In this document: piece after piece, positions 37,696 to 49,278 of the stretch
Layout of the letters: every line of letters begins with the position of its first letter
Position numbering within the stretch: the stretch's first letter is position 1
Assembly (NCBI RefSeq): GCF_035582795.1
Contig: NC_134368.1
Span: forward strand, 11,433,501-11,497,500
Length of the DNA stretch: 64,000 nt
Direction: 5' to 3'
DNA from: Mycteria americana
Lineage: Eukaryota; Chordata; Aves; Ciconiiformes; Ciconiidae
Notes under the pieces: generated by a model
Told to the model about the DNA's origin: nothing
Seen by the model: only the letters and a program-made list of their open reading frames with translations
The model's database searches: none
Made by a program: the position numbers and the translations under genes

Positions 37696-40600
37696 GCTGG
37701 CACCATGGCATACAGCTGCTTCAGGTAGTTCTCAAATGCTGCCAGAGACTTGTCTGGTCTCTGATTTGAATGCGTTACGCTTGTTCTGCTCTGCTTACAT
37801 CGCAGTAGATAGCTGTCCTACTCTTGTTCATTCCACCTCTTCCCCCTGTTCAGCAGCGTCATTCGTGCTGAAAACTGAGCTAGATTCTAAAACTAAAACT
37901 GGTAAGACTGCACTGTGTATTGGCATGTGGTATAATTAATTTGGGGGTATTTAATGAACTAATGTGATATTGCAAACAGGATTGGCCAGCGTTGCTCTCC
38001 AAATGACGAAAGCAATGTTAAACTTTGTAGTGTTCCCACACCATTGCAAATGCTGAAAAAAATGGCCATAGCAAGTCGGTGGAGACCCAGCTGTATGGTA
38101 TTTCTTCTATAGCCAACAGGTGCTTGGCTGGAAGGACCATAAGCTGTGTTTGTGTCCTTACGCTCAGACTTATAAAAATGTAGGATCCTCTCTTCTTTTC
38201 TTTCTTAAAATAATAAAAAAAATCCTCCAAGGAATTTAATCTCTGTACAACTGTGTACTTTTTGCTAACACAAGTCTCCCAAACACTTTCTGATGCTCTG
38301 GATACAGGATATCAAATTGCACCTGCAGGTGTCTTCAGAGCTATGGGAGTCCAGCGAGGAGGTTGTATTCCTTGGCAGAGATCTTTAAATTATCACCTTG
38401 TTAAGGTGAGTGGGAAATTCTGTCTAAAAATCACCGGTGTGGAATGATGCAGAATTTTAGCTGTAACTTATTTTGTGGGAGGAGGTTTAGGGGCACTTGC
38501 TGTTCACTTTTAATGCTGTTGGATAAACTAATGACTGTGTCGCTGAGATGAGTCTGAAATTCAAATCAAAAATTCGTGTCTGACTTTATCTATGAATGGG
38601 CCTGAAACAAATTCTGCCGCTCTTGCACACATCTACCTACAAAATTATCTTGACAAATGTCTAAAATGAATTGCAAATATTTCCATTTACTCAGCCTACT
38701 CATCTACCCCTATTTAGAGGGATGCCTCCTCTAAATACCTCCTGTTTTGTCAAAAAGAGTCCCTTTTCTACTGCATAGCTCCTACTTTTATGGTTAGTAT
38801 ATTTCAGTGAGATTAAAGCATACTTATTTTCTCAAAAGATTTATTTGCAACTTCCAAATAGTGCTACTTGTCCTTCCACTTCTCTCAAATACATATTTAA
38901 AGAATTGGAAGAAACAACAAAATTGAAGAAAATCAGGCTCACAGGATTTAAAACGCATGTATAGACTTGCTCTTTACTTACAAACATACTCTTTTCTAAC
39001 AATTAAACGTAGAGCTAGCTGTTACTTTATTGTGTTGGTTTGTGATAAAAACACATTGGCTAACAGCTACTTAAAGGAATTTTTAAAGAAACCCCTTTGG
39101 TTAAATTTTTGCAGCTAAACTCTTGGTTTGAGGATGAAGAAGGTGCAGGAAGCTAGACTAGAGATACAATAGTTAGTAAAACTATAGAAACTTTCTATAG
39201 CCTATTGGACTACAGAGAGTTTTATGATCTGCTTAACAGTCAAGAAGCCCAGACTACTTTTAACCTCAGCTTAAACAAACCCTTAAAAATTCAAGGTAAA
39301 GCACTTTGGTGGTGATAAAAGAGATTTTTAGTTTGACATTTTAACCCTAAAGTCATAGGTTAGGACTTTTGAACGGTGGGAACTGATATATCTCCGGTGA
39401 TTTCAAGGGGGCTTGTTTGCAGGATCTTGTTCCCTCGCTGGTACTTGTCCCTTGAGTTCTCTGCACTGGTATCTGCGTAGGCTCCTGGGTGCCCTTTCCC
39501 TGTCCCCGTGCCAGCTATCACGCTGCATCCCGCGAGCGGCTCCCACACTCTGCAAGCTCCAAACCCGGCCAGGGGAGTCAAACCTGCCCCTCTTGCCAAG
39601 GCCTCGGCTCACAGCCTTGTGCTCGCTGTTTAAGATACAAATGATTGGTGTGGTGGTTTTCATATAATAACTTAATGGTTATAATACTAGTCTCAGAAGT
39701 GGTCAAAGTTGGGTTTGGGTCCTCCTTCTCCCAAGGGATATTCAAATCCACCTGTCCCTTCCCAGGCTGTAGGCAACCTCTCAGCCCTTCCTATTGAAGT
39801 TGTGCCACGGTGCGGAGAAGGATTCACAGAGCTGGAGAAGAGAAGCAAGTGGGAGCCTGACTGTGGCCTACTGGTTGGGACCTCCCCTGAAGGGAGGTGG
39901 GGAGCAGGTATCTGGCGGCATTCCCAAGGCTGCTTACTACACACTTTGCATGAAAACATGACTGGATAAAAATCAAAACCGTCCCTGGAGGGAGGCAGAG
40001 TCCAAACCCAGCACCTCTCTCTACAGGGAGAGGTTGCAACCACCTTGCCCTGGCAGCAGGTGCTATTTTCGTGCCACCCTGACCACACCCTCTTCCTCCA
40101 GCCACGTCTTTAAATGAAAGTCGGAGCGGCTGCTCCCTCGTACCGATGCCAGAGCCGCGTTGAGGAGCGTTAGCTGTGCTCACAGCTTCCCAGTCCCAAG
40201 TGGGCTTTCACGGGTGTAAGTTCTAAGAGGTTCAGCTCAGCCAAAATGGTGGGATCGCAGCATGGAGGAAGAAAAACTTGAGGTATCCAAATACCTTCTT
40301 TTGGTGAAAAAATGGGTTCCTGTGGACTATTAGGCACCTAATCAGTTATTTTCTTGGAGGAGGGGAGAAGTCATGGCTAATTTAGCTCTGCGTCTTAGAC
40401 TTGGAAATTGTTTCCCATTGCGATACTCTTTAGGTACCTCTGTGGCTTTGAGGACCTTGCCTTAAGTGAATTGAGAGCATGTTTTATTTTGAGATGTGGC
40501 TGAAGGACGTGCAAGGTTGCCTTCAGCTCTGGAGTGTCCAATTCTCTTTTGAAAATTACTTCAGTTTCACAGTCATTTAGAAGCTTTTTGAAATTTTTCC

Positions 40601-43600
40601 TCTTGCTATCTCTGGCTTCTCCTTGTGTAAAATAGAGATAACAATACCTTCAGGACCCACCGTGTTTTAAAAAAGGCTTGCGATCCGCTGAAGGACAGCA
40701 TGCTGAGCACTGAGCATTAACTCACTAATTGAGGAGTTTGGCAGATGAGAGAAAAGCAGGGAAAAATTGCGTCCACTGGTGGCCTGGATGAGGCTGGGAT
40801 GTCTTTTAAAGGACACCTTTTGCTGGCAGTGGTAAGATGTGTAGGTGAGGATGTTTGTCAGATTCTTCTGGCTTAAGCTGAGTAGCTTTCAGCACACAGG
40901 AATGAGGTTGTTGAAGGCTTATGGGCCAGTTCAAGTCATTTATGGTGGGACTATATAGCACGGGGAATATATTTGTCCGTACTGTTTGAAAGGCTAGAGT
41001 TTGCAAACTAAACTAAACTAAACCCACCTCACTAGACCTTTACAAGATAACCTTGGCTAAGCATGGCTGACCTTTTTCCTCGATTGCTCTGAAATGTTTC
41101 CTCCCTCCCCTCCCCGCACGGTGCCTTGTTCTGCCAAACTCTTTCTCCCGCAGACACGAAGTTCTGCTCTGGGTCGGTGATCTGCTGCGAGGACTCCTGC
41201 GTCGACTTCAAGGCTCATGGAGGATCTTCTGTTCCAAGGACAGCAGGTACTGAAGATTTTCTTCCACACCATAAAACCCCCAAAGCTGTAAAAGTGTGGG
41301 TTTGTGTATTGAGCCTGCGCCTCCCTTCTGCTCCACCTCTGAGAAGCGGGGCAAGGGAACGGGGCAGAGTGTTCAGGGCTGCAATTTCCGAGCGTGGGGA
41401 AGTTGCTGTGTTGCCTCCTCTTCAGCCAGAGGAGGTCAAGTCAGTCACTGTTTCAGTCCCTTGTAAGGAGACGCTTCGCAGGTTCGTACCTTGTAGATAG
41501 AGGAGTCCATGTTACGCTACCTGCTTTCTGCAGTGATTGCTGATTTGGGCTTTTATAGGGTTTAACTGATCAGTACTTTGTCCTTGAACCCATTTGCTTT
41601 CTCCTGATGCACTGGCTCTGAGGTCGCTGTGTGACTGGATCATATCAGACATGTTAGCCAGCAGACTGGGAGGGGTGTATTTTAAAATTTGTTGACTTTT
41701 AACATTTCTTCACAGTCTTGAGAGTCCAATGTTTTTTTTGTTTCGTGGTAACATGCCTTCTTACAATCCTGTATTAGACTGACACTCAGTCTCATCATCT
41801 CCTCCAGCTTTTACATGCAGAATTTTCTGATGAGAGTATTGCTTAAAGAAAGACAAAATAATTTCTTTTTTTGGTGACTCTTAAGTAAAACTACAGCACA
41901 CAGAAAATCAACCTGTGGCATCCAAGCATGCCTTTGATTTTTACCAGCCTTGGATTTGTCCTAAGATGGTGTAGAGTCTGTAGGCACATGCAGTGCGTTT
42001 CTGAATTTCTGGAGGGAAAATATAATGCTCCTTCACTTCCTGAGGGTTATTCTGCATGTAGTAAGGTTTCCCTGGGTTCTGCTGTGAGGTGGTGGCCTGA
42101 TCTTCCTCCAGCTGTCCCTCCCTCTCCTCTTTCAAGACTTATGTTGGAATAGTTGCTATTAGAAATCAGCCAGGTAAAATAATGCATATGCACCTCTGTG
42201 TGTATATGTATATATAAAAATATAAAAAGCGAGTGTGTGTGAATAAAATAGGCAGTGGCACAGATGTTGATTCTCTGACAATAATTAACACAGTCAAATG
42301 TAAATGAAAACCTTATTCATAAGATTTACTTACTGTTTTACTAAGGTTTCATACAGAATTGAGCATTTGAGAATGAGAGTTGATTTTTGACCATTTCTGG
42401 GTGTAGTGCAATCTAACTCTAATATCGTGTTAATAATCTAAACCAAAGCTGATCTTGCTTTCCCATATTGTAGCATGTCGAAAGCAGTGGAAAACTTCTA
42501 AATTACCTTAAAAGTGAGAATGATTCCAGAAACTTTGATAACTCACACCACCTGTAATATTTTAAATGTTTAGACAGGAACTTGCATGTGATGCCTGCCT
42601 GAAGGAGTTCTTGTTTGTAAGATAAAAATGACATAGGGACAATAATGTCTCTAAAATATTTACAATAATAAGATGTATAAAATACTCCAAAAATATTCCC
42701 AATAGTTGTGGTGACCAGTGTTCAGGATCTCTTCTGCCTTTACAGCAGAAGAAACCTGAAAACGTGTATTTCGGTCAAAGCAAACACTAGTAAGGATATA
42801 TCTTATCCTCCTTTTGGGACCATGAATTTTATTACTGAGTGAAGTGTCTGGTTCTGAAATTCCAGGGAGTGTTTTCTGTTGCTTCAAAACCTTTTTGGAC
42901 CTTTCTTTCGGCTTTCATCTCTGGTTAAATGACTCCTTAACCCTGCAAGGCACTGCAGAAAAAGCGCATTAATTTTTTCATCTGGGGGTCTGCCATGACC
43001 CAGCATTACGGCTTTTACCCAGCGGCTGGTGGAAGTCTGGATGTCAGTTGTCGTTATCTGATAGCCTTGTACAATACCCAGAGAGGCACTGTGCAGATCA
43101 GAGGTCAGGGATGGAGCTGCAGATCGGTCGATGAAAGAATTTGGTTATTGTGGAAACAGGTTAAAGCAGAGATCAACACGAGTTACAGTAGCTGGGTTTT
43201 GGCTGGGTGTCGTGGTATTCTGCAGATTTCAGGAGGCAGAGAAGATCAGAGTTTGTCAGGAATATTTCATGTAACGTCAAACAGCTCTTGTCAGACTTGC
43301 TCCTTTGTTTTCAGAAAGGCAGGGTGATATTTTGGAAAACGTTTACTATTGTGGTTTTTCTAGACTGGTTTTTACAGCCAGAAGAAATGGATAAGGGTTT
43401 GTCTTGTCCCATTTATTAGGGACGTCCCAAGTCCTCATTCCCAGATGTGTGTTGGGTTGGCCAGCCACTCCAGCTCGTGTGTTCAGTGGTCCTGCCAGAT
43501 CAGCACTTCACTGAAGTTCTCCATAATGTATTCACAAAAAGTGACAAAACACTCCATAAGAGGCCTCAAGGAATGATTAGTTTAATCTTCAATTAGTTCC

Positions 43601-44974
43601 CGCTGAGACTTGATGAGAAATCATTTGAAAAGGTATGTATGAGCTTTCATATAATCTGCCTGTCCAGTTGTCATAAAGCATAGTGTGCAGAGAGGAAAGA
43701 TGTTGCAAATGGAGAAAACCATGGCATTAGGATCAAATATTTTAGACTGCTGCCTGTGATGCTTTTTTGGTCTACTTGAGTGGCTTCAGCCACTGGGATA
43801 TTGCTACGGGGCATTAAAGACAGCGTGGGGGAAGAGTCAGCGCAAACAGTATGTTCAAGCATGCAAGCCATCACTGTTGGGTTAAAGTTACAGTATATTA
43901 GCAGAGAAGAATATTTTCATTTATATGGCTAGTGAGATGCTGACAAAAAGCAGTCATACTTGTTCTGCCCTTGGTTGGGAAGGTTTGTGGATCAGGCTGT
44001 TGTGCTCTTTTTAAATCCACAGCAAAACAAGAGCTAAAGCCAGTCCGAGTAGTTTTTACAATACCCTTTTACAGTAAGATGAGTGAGGTGGGGGAGAAGA
44101 GGACTGACTTCCGAAGTCCTTTGGAGTTGGCCGATTGCCTCTAGTAAACAGTTGCACAAGAGGGCCTCCCTTGGGAAACGCCCTATTGCTTTCTGTTTGC
44201 GCAGCAAATGAAAAACACCGGCCACTTTTATTAAAGAGAATGAGATACTGTGTTGTGAACTGGCTTGGGGTTTTGTAAATTGTTTAGTCTTGTTTCTCTG
44301 CAATCAGAGGGTGGTTCCTTGTTGCTTTGTTTAGAAGGTCTCTGGTCCTACAGTCGTTAAAGCTGTTTTATATAACCAAAAAATCCCAACCTTCTGAGCA
44401 ATTGAAGATTTGCTTAGAACATGGGGATCTAAAAGTGCTTCTTCTGGCTATGCAGAAACCTGTCAATTGAATGTTTAGGGATGAAACAAAATAAGAATTC
44501 CCTAGTGCCATTCACATCTGCCACAGACTCCCTTCGGACAGCTTGTCTGTACTTGCATCTTCACGCTGGATGTCTCCTGCATCTGTGTGGTTTTAGGTTC
44601 CATACATTTTAGGTCTGCACTTCCCCCTCAAACATCTGGGTTAGGTTTCTTATTTATGCTGGGTATGCCCAGCCCCCTGTGGAGTTTGGCTGGAAATAGG
44701 TAGGCTCTGCACTACTGAAAATCTGGTCTGTAGCTCTTCAATTTTGTTACTATTCAGAATAATCTTTGCTCACCTAATGGAGGCAGCTTTGCTGCCAAAA
44801 AAGTCATTTGAGTGCTCACTAATCTGCTACAGGCAAACGGAGTCCAGTTAATCCATAATTTAAACTAATCTTGTTGATAGCACTCGCATGATCTACTCAG
44901 CAGAGAAACGGATGGTGGCAGGTACTCTGTCACTCCTTTTGGTAGTGTTAGCTTTGCTTGCCTCCAAATCTGTG
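37696..44974. other. Intergenic interval, no gene recognised
   Basis: About 7 kb of unique-looking sequence with a GC-rich block near 39400-39610 and 40000-40180. A splice-flanked 93-base segment lies at 41154-41246. No family resemblance is seen in any frame. Confidence 0.55.
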
Positions 44975-45213
44975 TCAGGGGAAGTTCAGGTTGGGCATCA
45001 GGAAAAGGTTCTTCACTGAGAGGGTGGTTGGTCGCTGGAACAGGCTCCCCAGGGAAGTGGTCACGGCACCAAGCCTGTCAGAGTCCAAGGAGCATCTGGA
45101 TGATGCTCTTAGTCATATGGTTTAGTTGTAGGTAGTCCTGTGAGGAGCTGGGAGTTGGACTTGATGATCCTTATGGGTCCCTTCCACCTTGAGAGATTCT
45201 ATGATTCTATGAA
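44975..45213 (+). mobile_element. CR1 LINE 3' end with intact tail repeats
   Basis: Plus-strand CR1 3' terminus: CAGGTTGGGCATCAGGAAAA, then CACTGAGAGGGTGGTTGGTC, CCCCAGGGAAGTGGTCACGG and GGACTTGATGATCCTTATGG. It ends in two perfect ATTCTATG units at 45196-45211. The encoded RT C terminus (AGSPGKWSRHQAC-like in frame) is only a remnant. It is one of the least diverged tails in the window and is 5'-truncated to about 240 bases. Confidence 0.93.
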
Positions 45214-47029
45214 TACCCCTGTTGCGGTGGGTATTTATAGGCAAGCAAATCATGCTGCTTTTGTCTGCACAGACCTACGCTTATTCAGGGCACATCCTCT
45301 GGTGTACAACACTGAATGCCACGTTGAATGAAAAGCACTAGGGAGGATTTTAAAATCACTGATGGTATTGGACAGCTGATGTTGGATGTGGGAAAGTTTG
45401 CACCCAGAAGTAGTTTGTGGGTGTGCATTAGTTCAGGAGAACTTAGGAAAGGAGGCAGACGGACTTCCTCAGGCTGGCCAGAATGTTCCTGTATGCAAGA
45501 GCTAGAAAACGTTTCTTTGGTCTGTAAGCTGATGTGTTTGCTGGCAGCATTTCACTGATGCCAAGAGGGGAAGCAAATACACACTCCTTGGTTTAGTGAT
45601 AGCCAAAAGAATAGAATTTAATGCCCAGATCGGAGGAGCACGCTCAGGCTGGAATATAAACTGAACTCTGGTAGCTGGAGGGTGGTTGGAGCAGAGCCGT
45701 GTCTGATAAACAGCAGAGAGCCACGGAGAGGGGGAAAAAACAGCTGGAGAAAGCCAGGAGTCAATGAGGAACATAAAAGCAATTGCAGTACAGGCGTACA
45801 GTGAAGGCAGCGAGAGGAGACATGGCATCCCTGAGCAGAAGGCTGGGTGGAGGGGCACGCTTGGATGTAGGAGATGACCCCTCCTGGCTGTCCCTGGGAC
45901 GTCCAGGGAGCAAGACCGTGCATGCTGTAAACCAAGGGGATTCACAAGACCCCAAATACTGGCAAACCACTTTGTGTTAAAAGGGGCAACGTTATATGCA
46001 TATCGCAATAAACCTTTCTGTTGAGATGGGTCGTCCTCCTGCCTATCACAAGATGTAAGAGCTAACGCTTAAGTTCCCAATACTGTGTTTGTCTTGGAGC
46101 TGCAACTCAGTGTCCCGGTAGCTTGCTACTTGTGTAGATCATCTGCACAAAGGCAGAAGTCATCCTTTCAGGGAAGCATTTGGAAACACAGACCATGCAG
46201 GACTTCACAGGCCATATGGCTGCACAGTCTCTGTGGGACAACATGGAAACACGTGCTTCTACTGGAAACCCTGTGTGTTTTCACTGGGGATAGCAGTTTT
46301 TTCATGCAGCTCTCTGATGGGGTACTAAACACCCCTGAAACACTTTGAGCATGCCATTGGGAATAAAGCCAGGACCAACCGCAACCTGCTGTGTTGATGC
46401 TTCCAGTTGGGTCCCTTGAAAGGCGTGCGCGTTTCCCATGCAAGGCAGGGAGATGCTGTGGGACGGCCGACATCGCTGGCAGCCTGTCCCACAAATGGCA
46501 GCTACCTCTTGTACGGTCTCAACTTCTGTTAGCCACCACTTAAGCAGATAAGCTCTTTGGCTATTGCAGCAGCGCTGGTGGATTTGGTTTTACTTATCTT
46601 TTTGGCAGCTCTCAGATCAGGCAGTCTTTTACAAGTATCGTCTGAACTTTATAGGTTGAAACACTTTTCTTGAATTTCCATTCCTGAGGCTGCCTCGCAA
46701 TAATACCCAAAACACCATTTACATTTTAGTATTTAAATCTTTTATGAACTGATACAAAAATCTCCTGTGCCCTACATATTTTATCTGAAATATATATTTT
46801 TTTTAAATCTTGTAAATTTTCCTCTGCGGGGCTGGAGAGCCGAGCGAACCTTTGCGAGGGGAAAAGCCCACAGTTGGGAGTAGTCCGGGGTCTCCAAGCA
46901 GAAGTGCAGAAGGAGAGTCAGAGAAGCTCCTGCCTTTCTCGACTTGGCAGACATCTTTGATCTTTAATACTTTTTATTTTCAAAACCTGTGGCTGATTAA
47001 ACGGCAGAACAGCAGGACCTAATCCCACT

Positions 47030-47290
47030 GCCGTCCCCCACCGAGAGGAGCGGGTGCGAGGTGTTCCCCAGCCGCCTTGGGCTACTTGCTGGGCTCGCCT
47101 GGAGCGCGGCTGCGGGCGGAGGGCAGGGTCCGCTGAGGGACCGGAGCCTCCCCGCGTCCATCGCGGGCCTTGGCAGGGAGTCAGGGAGAGACAGCGTGGG
47201 GATGCAAGCAGCTGCTAGGTGGATGCAGCAGGCTGCCAAGCTAGTAGCAAGCTCCAAGCGGCGAGGCTGGGCTTTTGGCAGGGAATTGCC
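47030..47290. promoter_or_regulatory. Small CpG island
   Basis: By eye about 19 CpG dinucleotides in 260 bases, with strings such as GGAGCGCGGCTGCGGGCGGA, in otherwise CpG-poor DNA. It lies about 7.6 kb upstream of the MSANTD1 coding exon. It could mark a promoter of MSANTD1 or of an unannotated RNA. Overlapping open frames on both strands (126 and 111 codons) are a by-product of high GC content. Confidence 0.5.
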
Positions 47291-49261
47291 AGCGACTTGC
47301 ACTGCAGTTTCTCTGAGGTTGCTGGAAAAGGGCCCAAACCGCTCTCTTTTCTGGAAGAACGGCAAGCTAGAACCCATTTATTCAACGCAGCTCTAATGCT
47401 TGCTACCACAACGGTGCAAAAACTTGCTTAGCTGGAGTCCTGCGCCAGTGCCAAGCTCCCTGTGCTTGGCTCGCTCTCATCTGTTTGAATCTGGGGGATG
47501 GCTTCTCGCTAATGGATCAATGAATCGATAACCTCCTTCAAGCATTTATTTAAATATCACTACCTTTTACGCTGCTGTTAGCAAGGGATGACACCAGCAG
47601 CATTAATTCTTGCTGGGGCAGAAATGATGCTGCGTGCAGCCACAGCACCACCATGGTCAAACCAGCTGCCGTCATCTGGTTTTTCGTGACACGGTGTTTT
47701 TTTCCTGTCCTGCTGAGTTGTGGGAATGTCGCTCAGCACAAAGCACAGGGCAGACTTCTGCGCAACAGGGATTATTTTTCTTCTTTTGTGATACGTCTCA
47801 AATCCAAACTGGATTAAATCATGGTCTATGTCTAAAGTGCACTGTTTAGAACAGGTTCTCAGTGGAATTTACTTCTGAAAGAGAAATATTTGCATAGCAT
47901 TTTAGGAGCAGTTTTTAATGAACTAGACACTTTCCAGCATGTAGCTTGCTAAAATGTGCTAAACCCCAAATATGGGCAGGAGGATTTATTGGCTAACCCC
48001 CATTAGTCCAGAAAAGGAGTATGTCTGATACTACGTAACTGCAGGGTTGTTCCATATGCTGAGGACCTGCAAGTGATTTCTTAAGAGTAAACAAGTCTCA
48101 GAAATGCTCCGTTTGCTATAAATTGAACTAGGAGTATGACACATGTAGAACTGATGTCTTTGCTCTCTATACTATATAACTAAATTTTCAAGAATATTGC
48201 CTGTCTCTCCCTCTATGCCTGAAAATTTAGGAGCATGTGTGACTGAAAGCCCATCTAGTCTAGCATCCTGCCTCCATATATTGTAAGTGCCAGACATTTT
48301 GGGAATGGTTATTTGTAACTTCTGGACATAAGGGATTCCCCGCCTTCCCCCCCCCATATGCTAAACTAGGGTCTGTAGCATGAGTGTTTGTGTTTCTGCT
48401 AAACTTAAAAAAAATACAAAATAATTTTTTAAAAAATCTTAGTACTGTCATTTTTAATCTAATTACTACCAACATACCAGCCTATACCTGGTTTCTCCAA
48501 GCAGTGAATTCCTTGGGTTCCCTGCAGCCCATGAGCTCCTTCTTCTAAAGCCCCATATAATTCCAGTTCTCCCCCTCATCTGTGCTAATACTTCCTGCTC
48601 TGACCACCAAAACTGCTGAAGCCCCATTTCCCGCCTTGTCTGCGTTCGTCTTGCTGTCTCTCACCATCCTTACTGAATGTCTGTGCAAAGCTGGCTTCCA
48701 TGGTTACTACTAAAATAGGCAAAGGAGATATTTTTGGTCAGAATCTGCCAGTTCAGCAAGATCAAAATGCTTTTGGGAAATGTTCTGATTACAGTGAAAT
48801 TCAAGCAGGATGTGGTCTAGCAAAATGAAATAAAAAAACCTCTCCAGCTTTCTCCAGCTCACCTGCACCTTTTCAGACCACTGTCCTCCTGGGCTGCCCG
48901 GTGCCCCGCTCCGCCATCAGGGAAACCTGCCACACAGACAGCCCCGTGGCAGGGCATTTGTGTGGAAATGTTCATTTTTCTTGTTCTTTTTGCTCCAAGC
49001 GTTGACATACCAAAATCTTCTCTGCCCCGTGTCAGCCAGGATGCCTTCCCCTCAGCCAGCTTCCTCCAGAGCACCCATTTCTGTTGTCAGACTTCTTTGC
49101 AGCTATTATTTATTTTAGATGTACATAAAAGCTATTCAACCATGCGATGGCCTTTGCTCAGTAATGTATTGCTGTCACTTGTCCCTCCTGGTCTATCCTG
49201 TTTGTTTCCCTTGTGGCATGTCCCAGTTAGGCTGCAGACCTTCTGACGGAAAGGACTGTCC

Positions 49262-49278
49262 TTTTTTTTTTTTTTTTT
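49262..49278 (+). repeat. Poly-T tract
   Basis: Seventeen T residues in a row in intergenic sequence. Confidence 0.9.

Noticed and set aside
45502..46008. 168-codon minus-strand open frame as a protein gene
   Set aside because: No family resemblance, several overlapping open frames in all phases, no splice or promoter context; composition of the stretch explains the lack of stops.
46997..47396. Open frames of 126 (minus) and 111 (plus) codons over the CpG block
   Set aside because: High GC lowers stop-codon frequency on both strands; neither product looks like a protein family.
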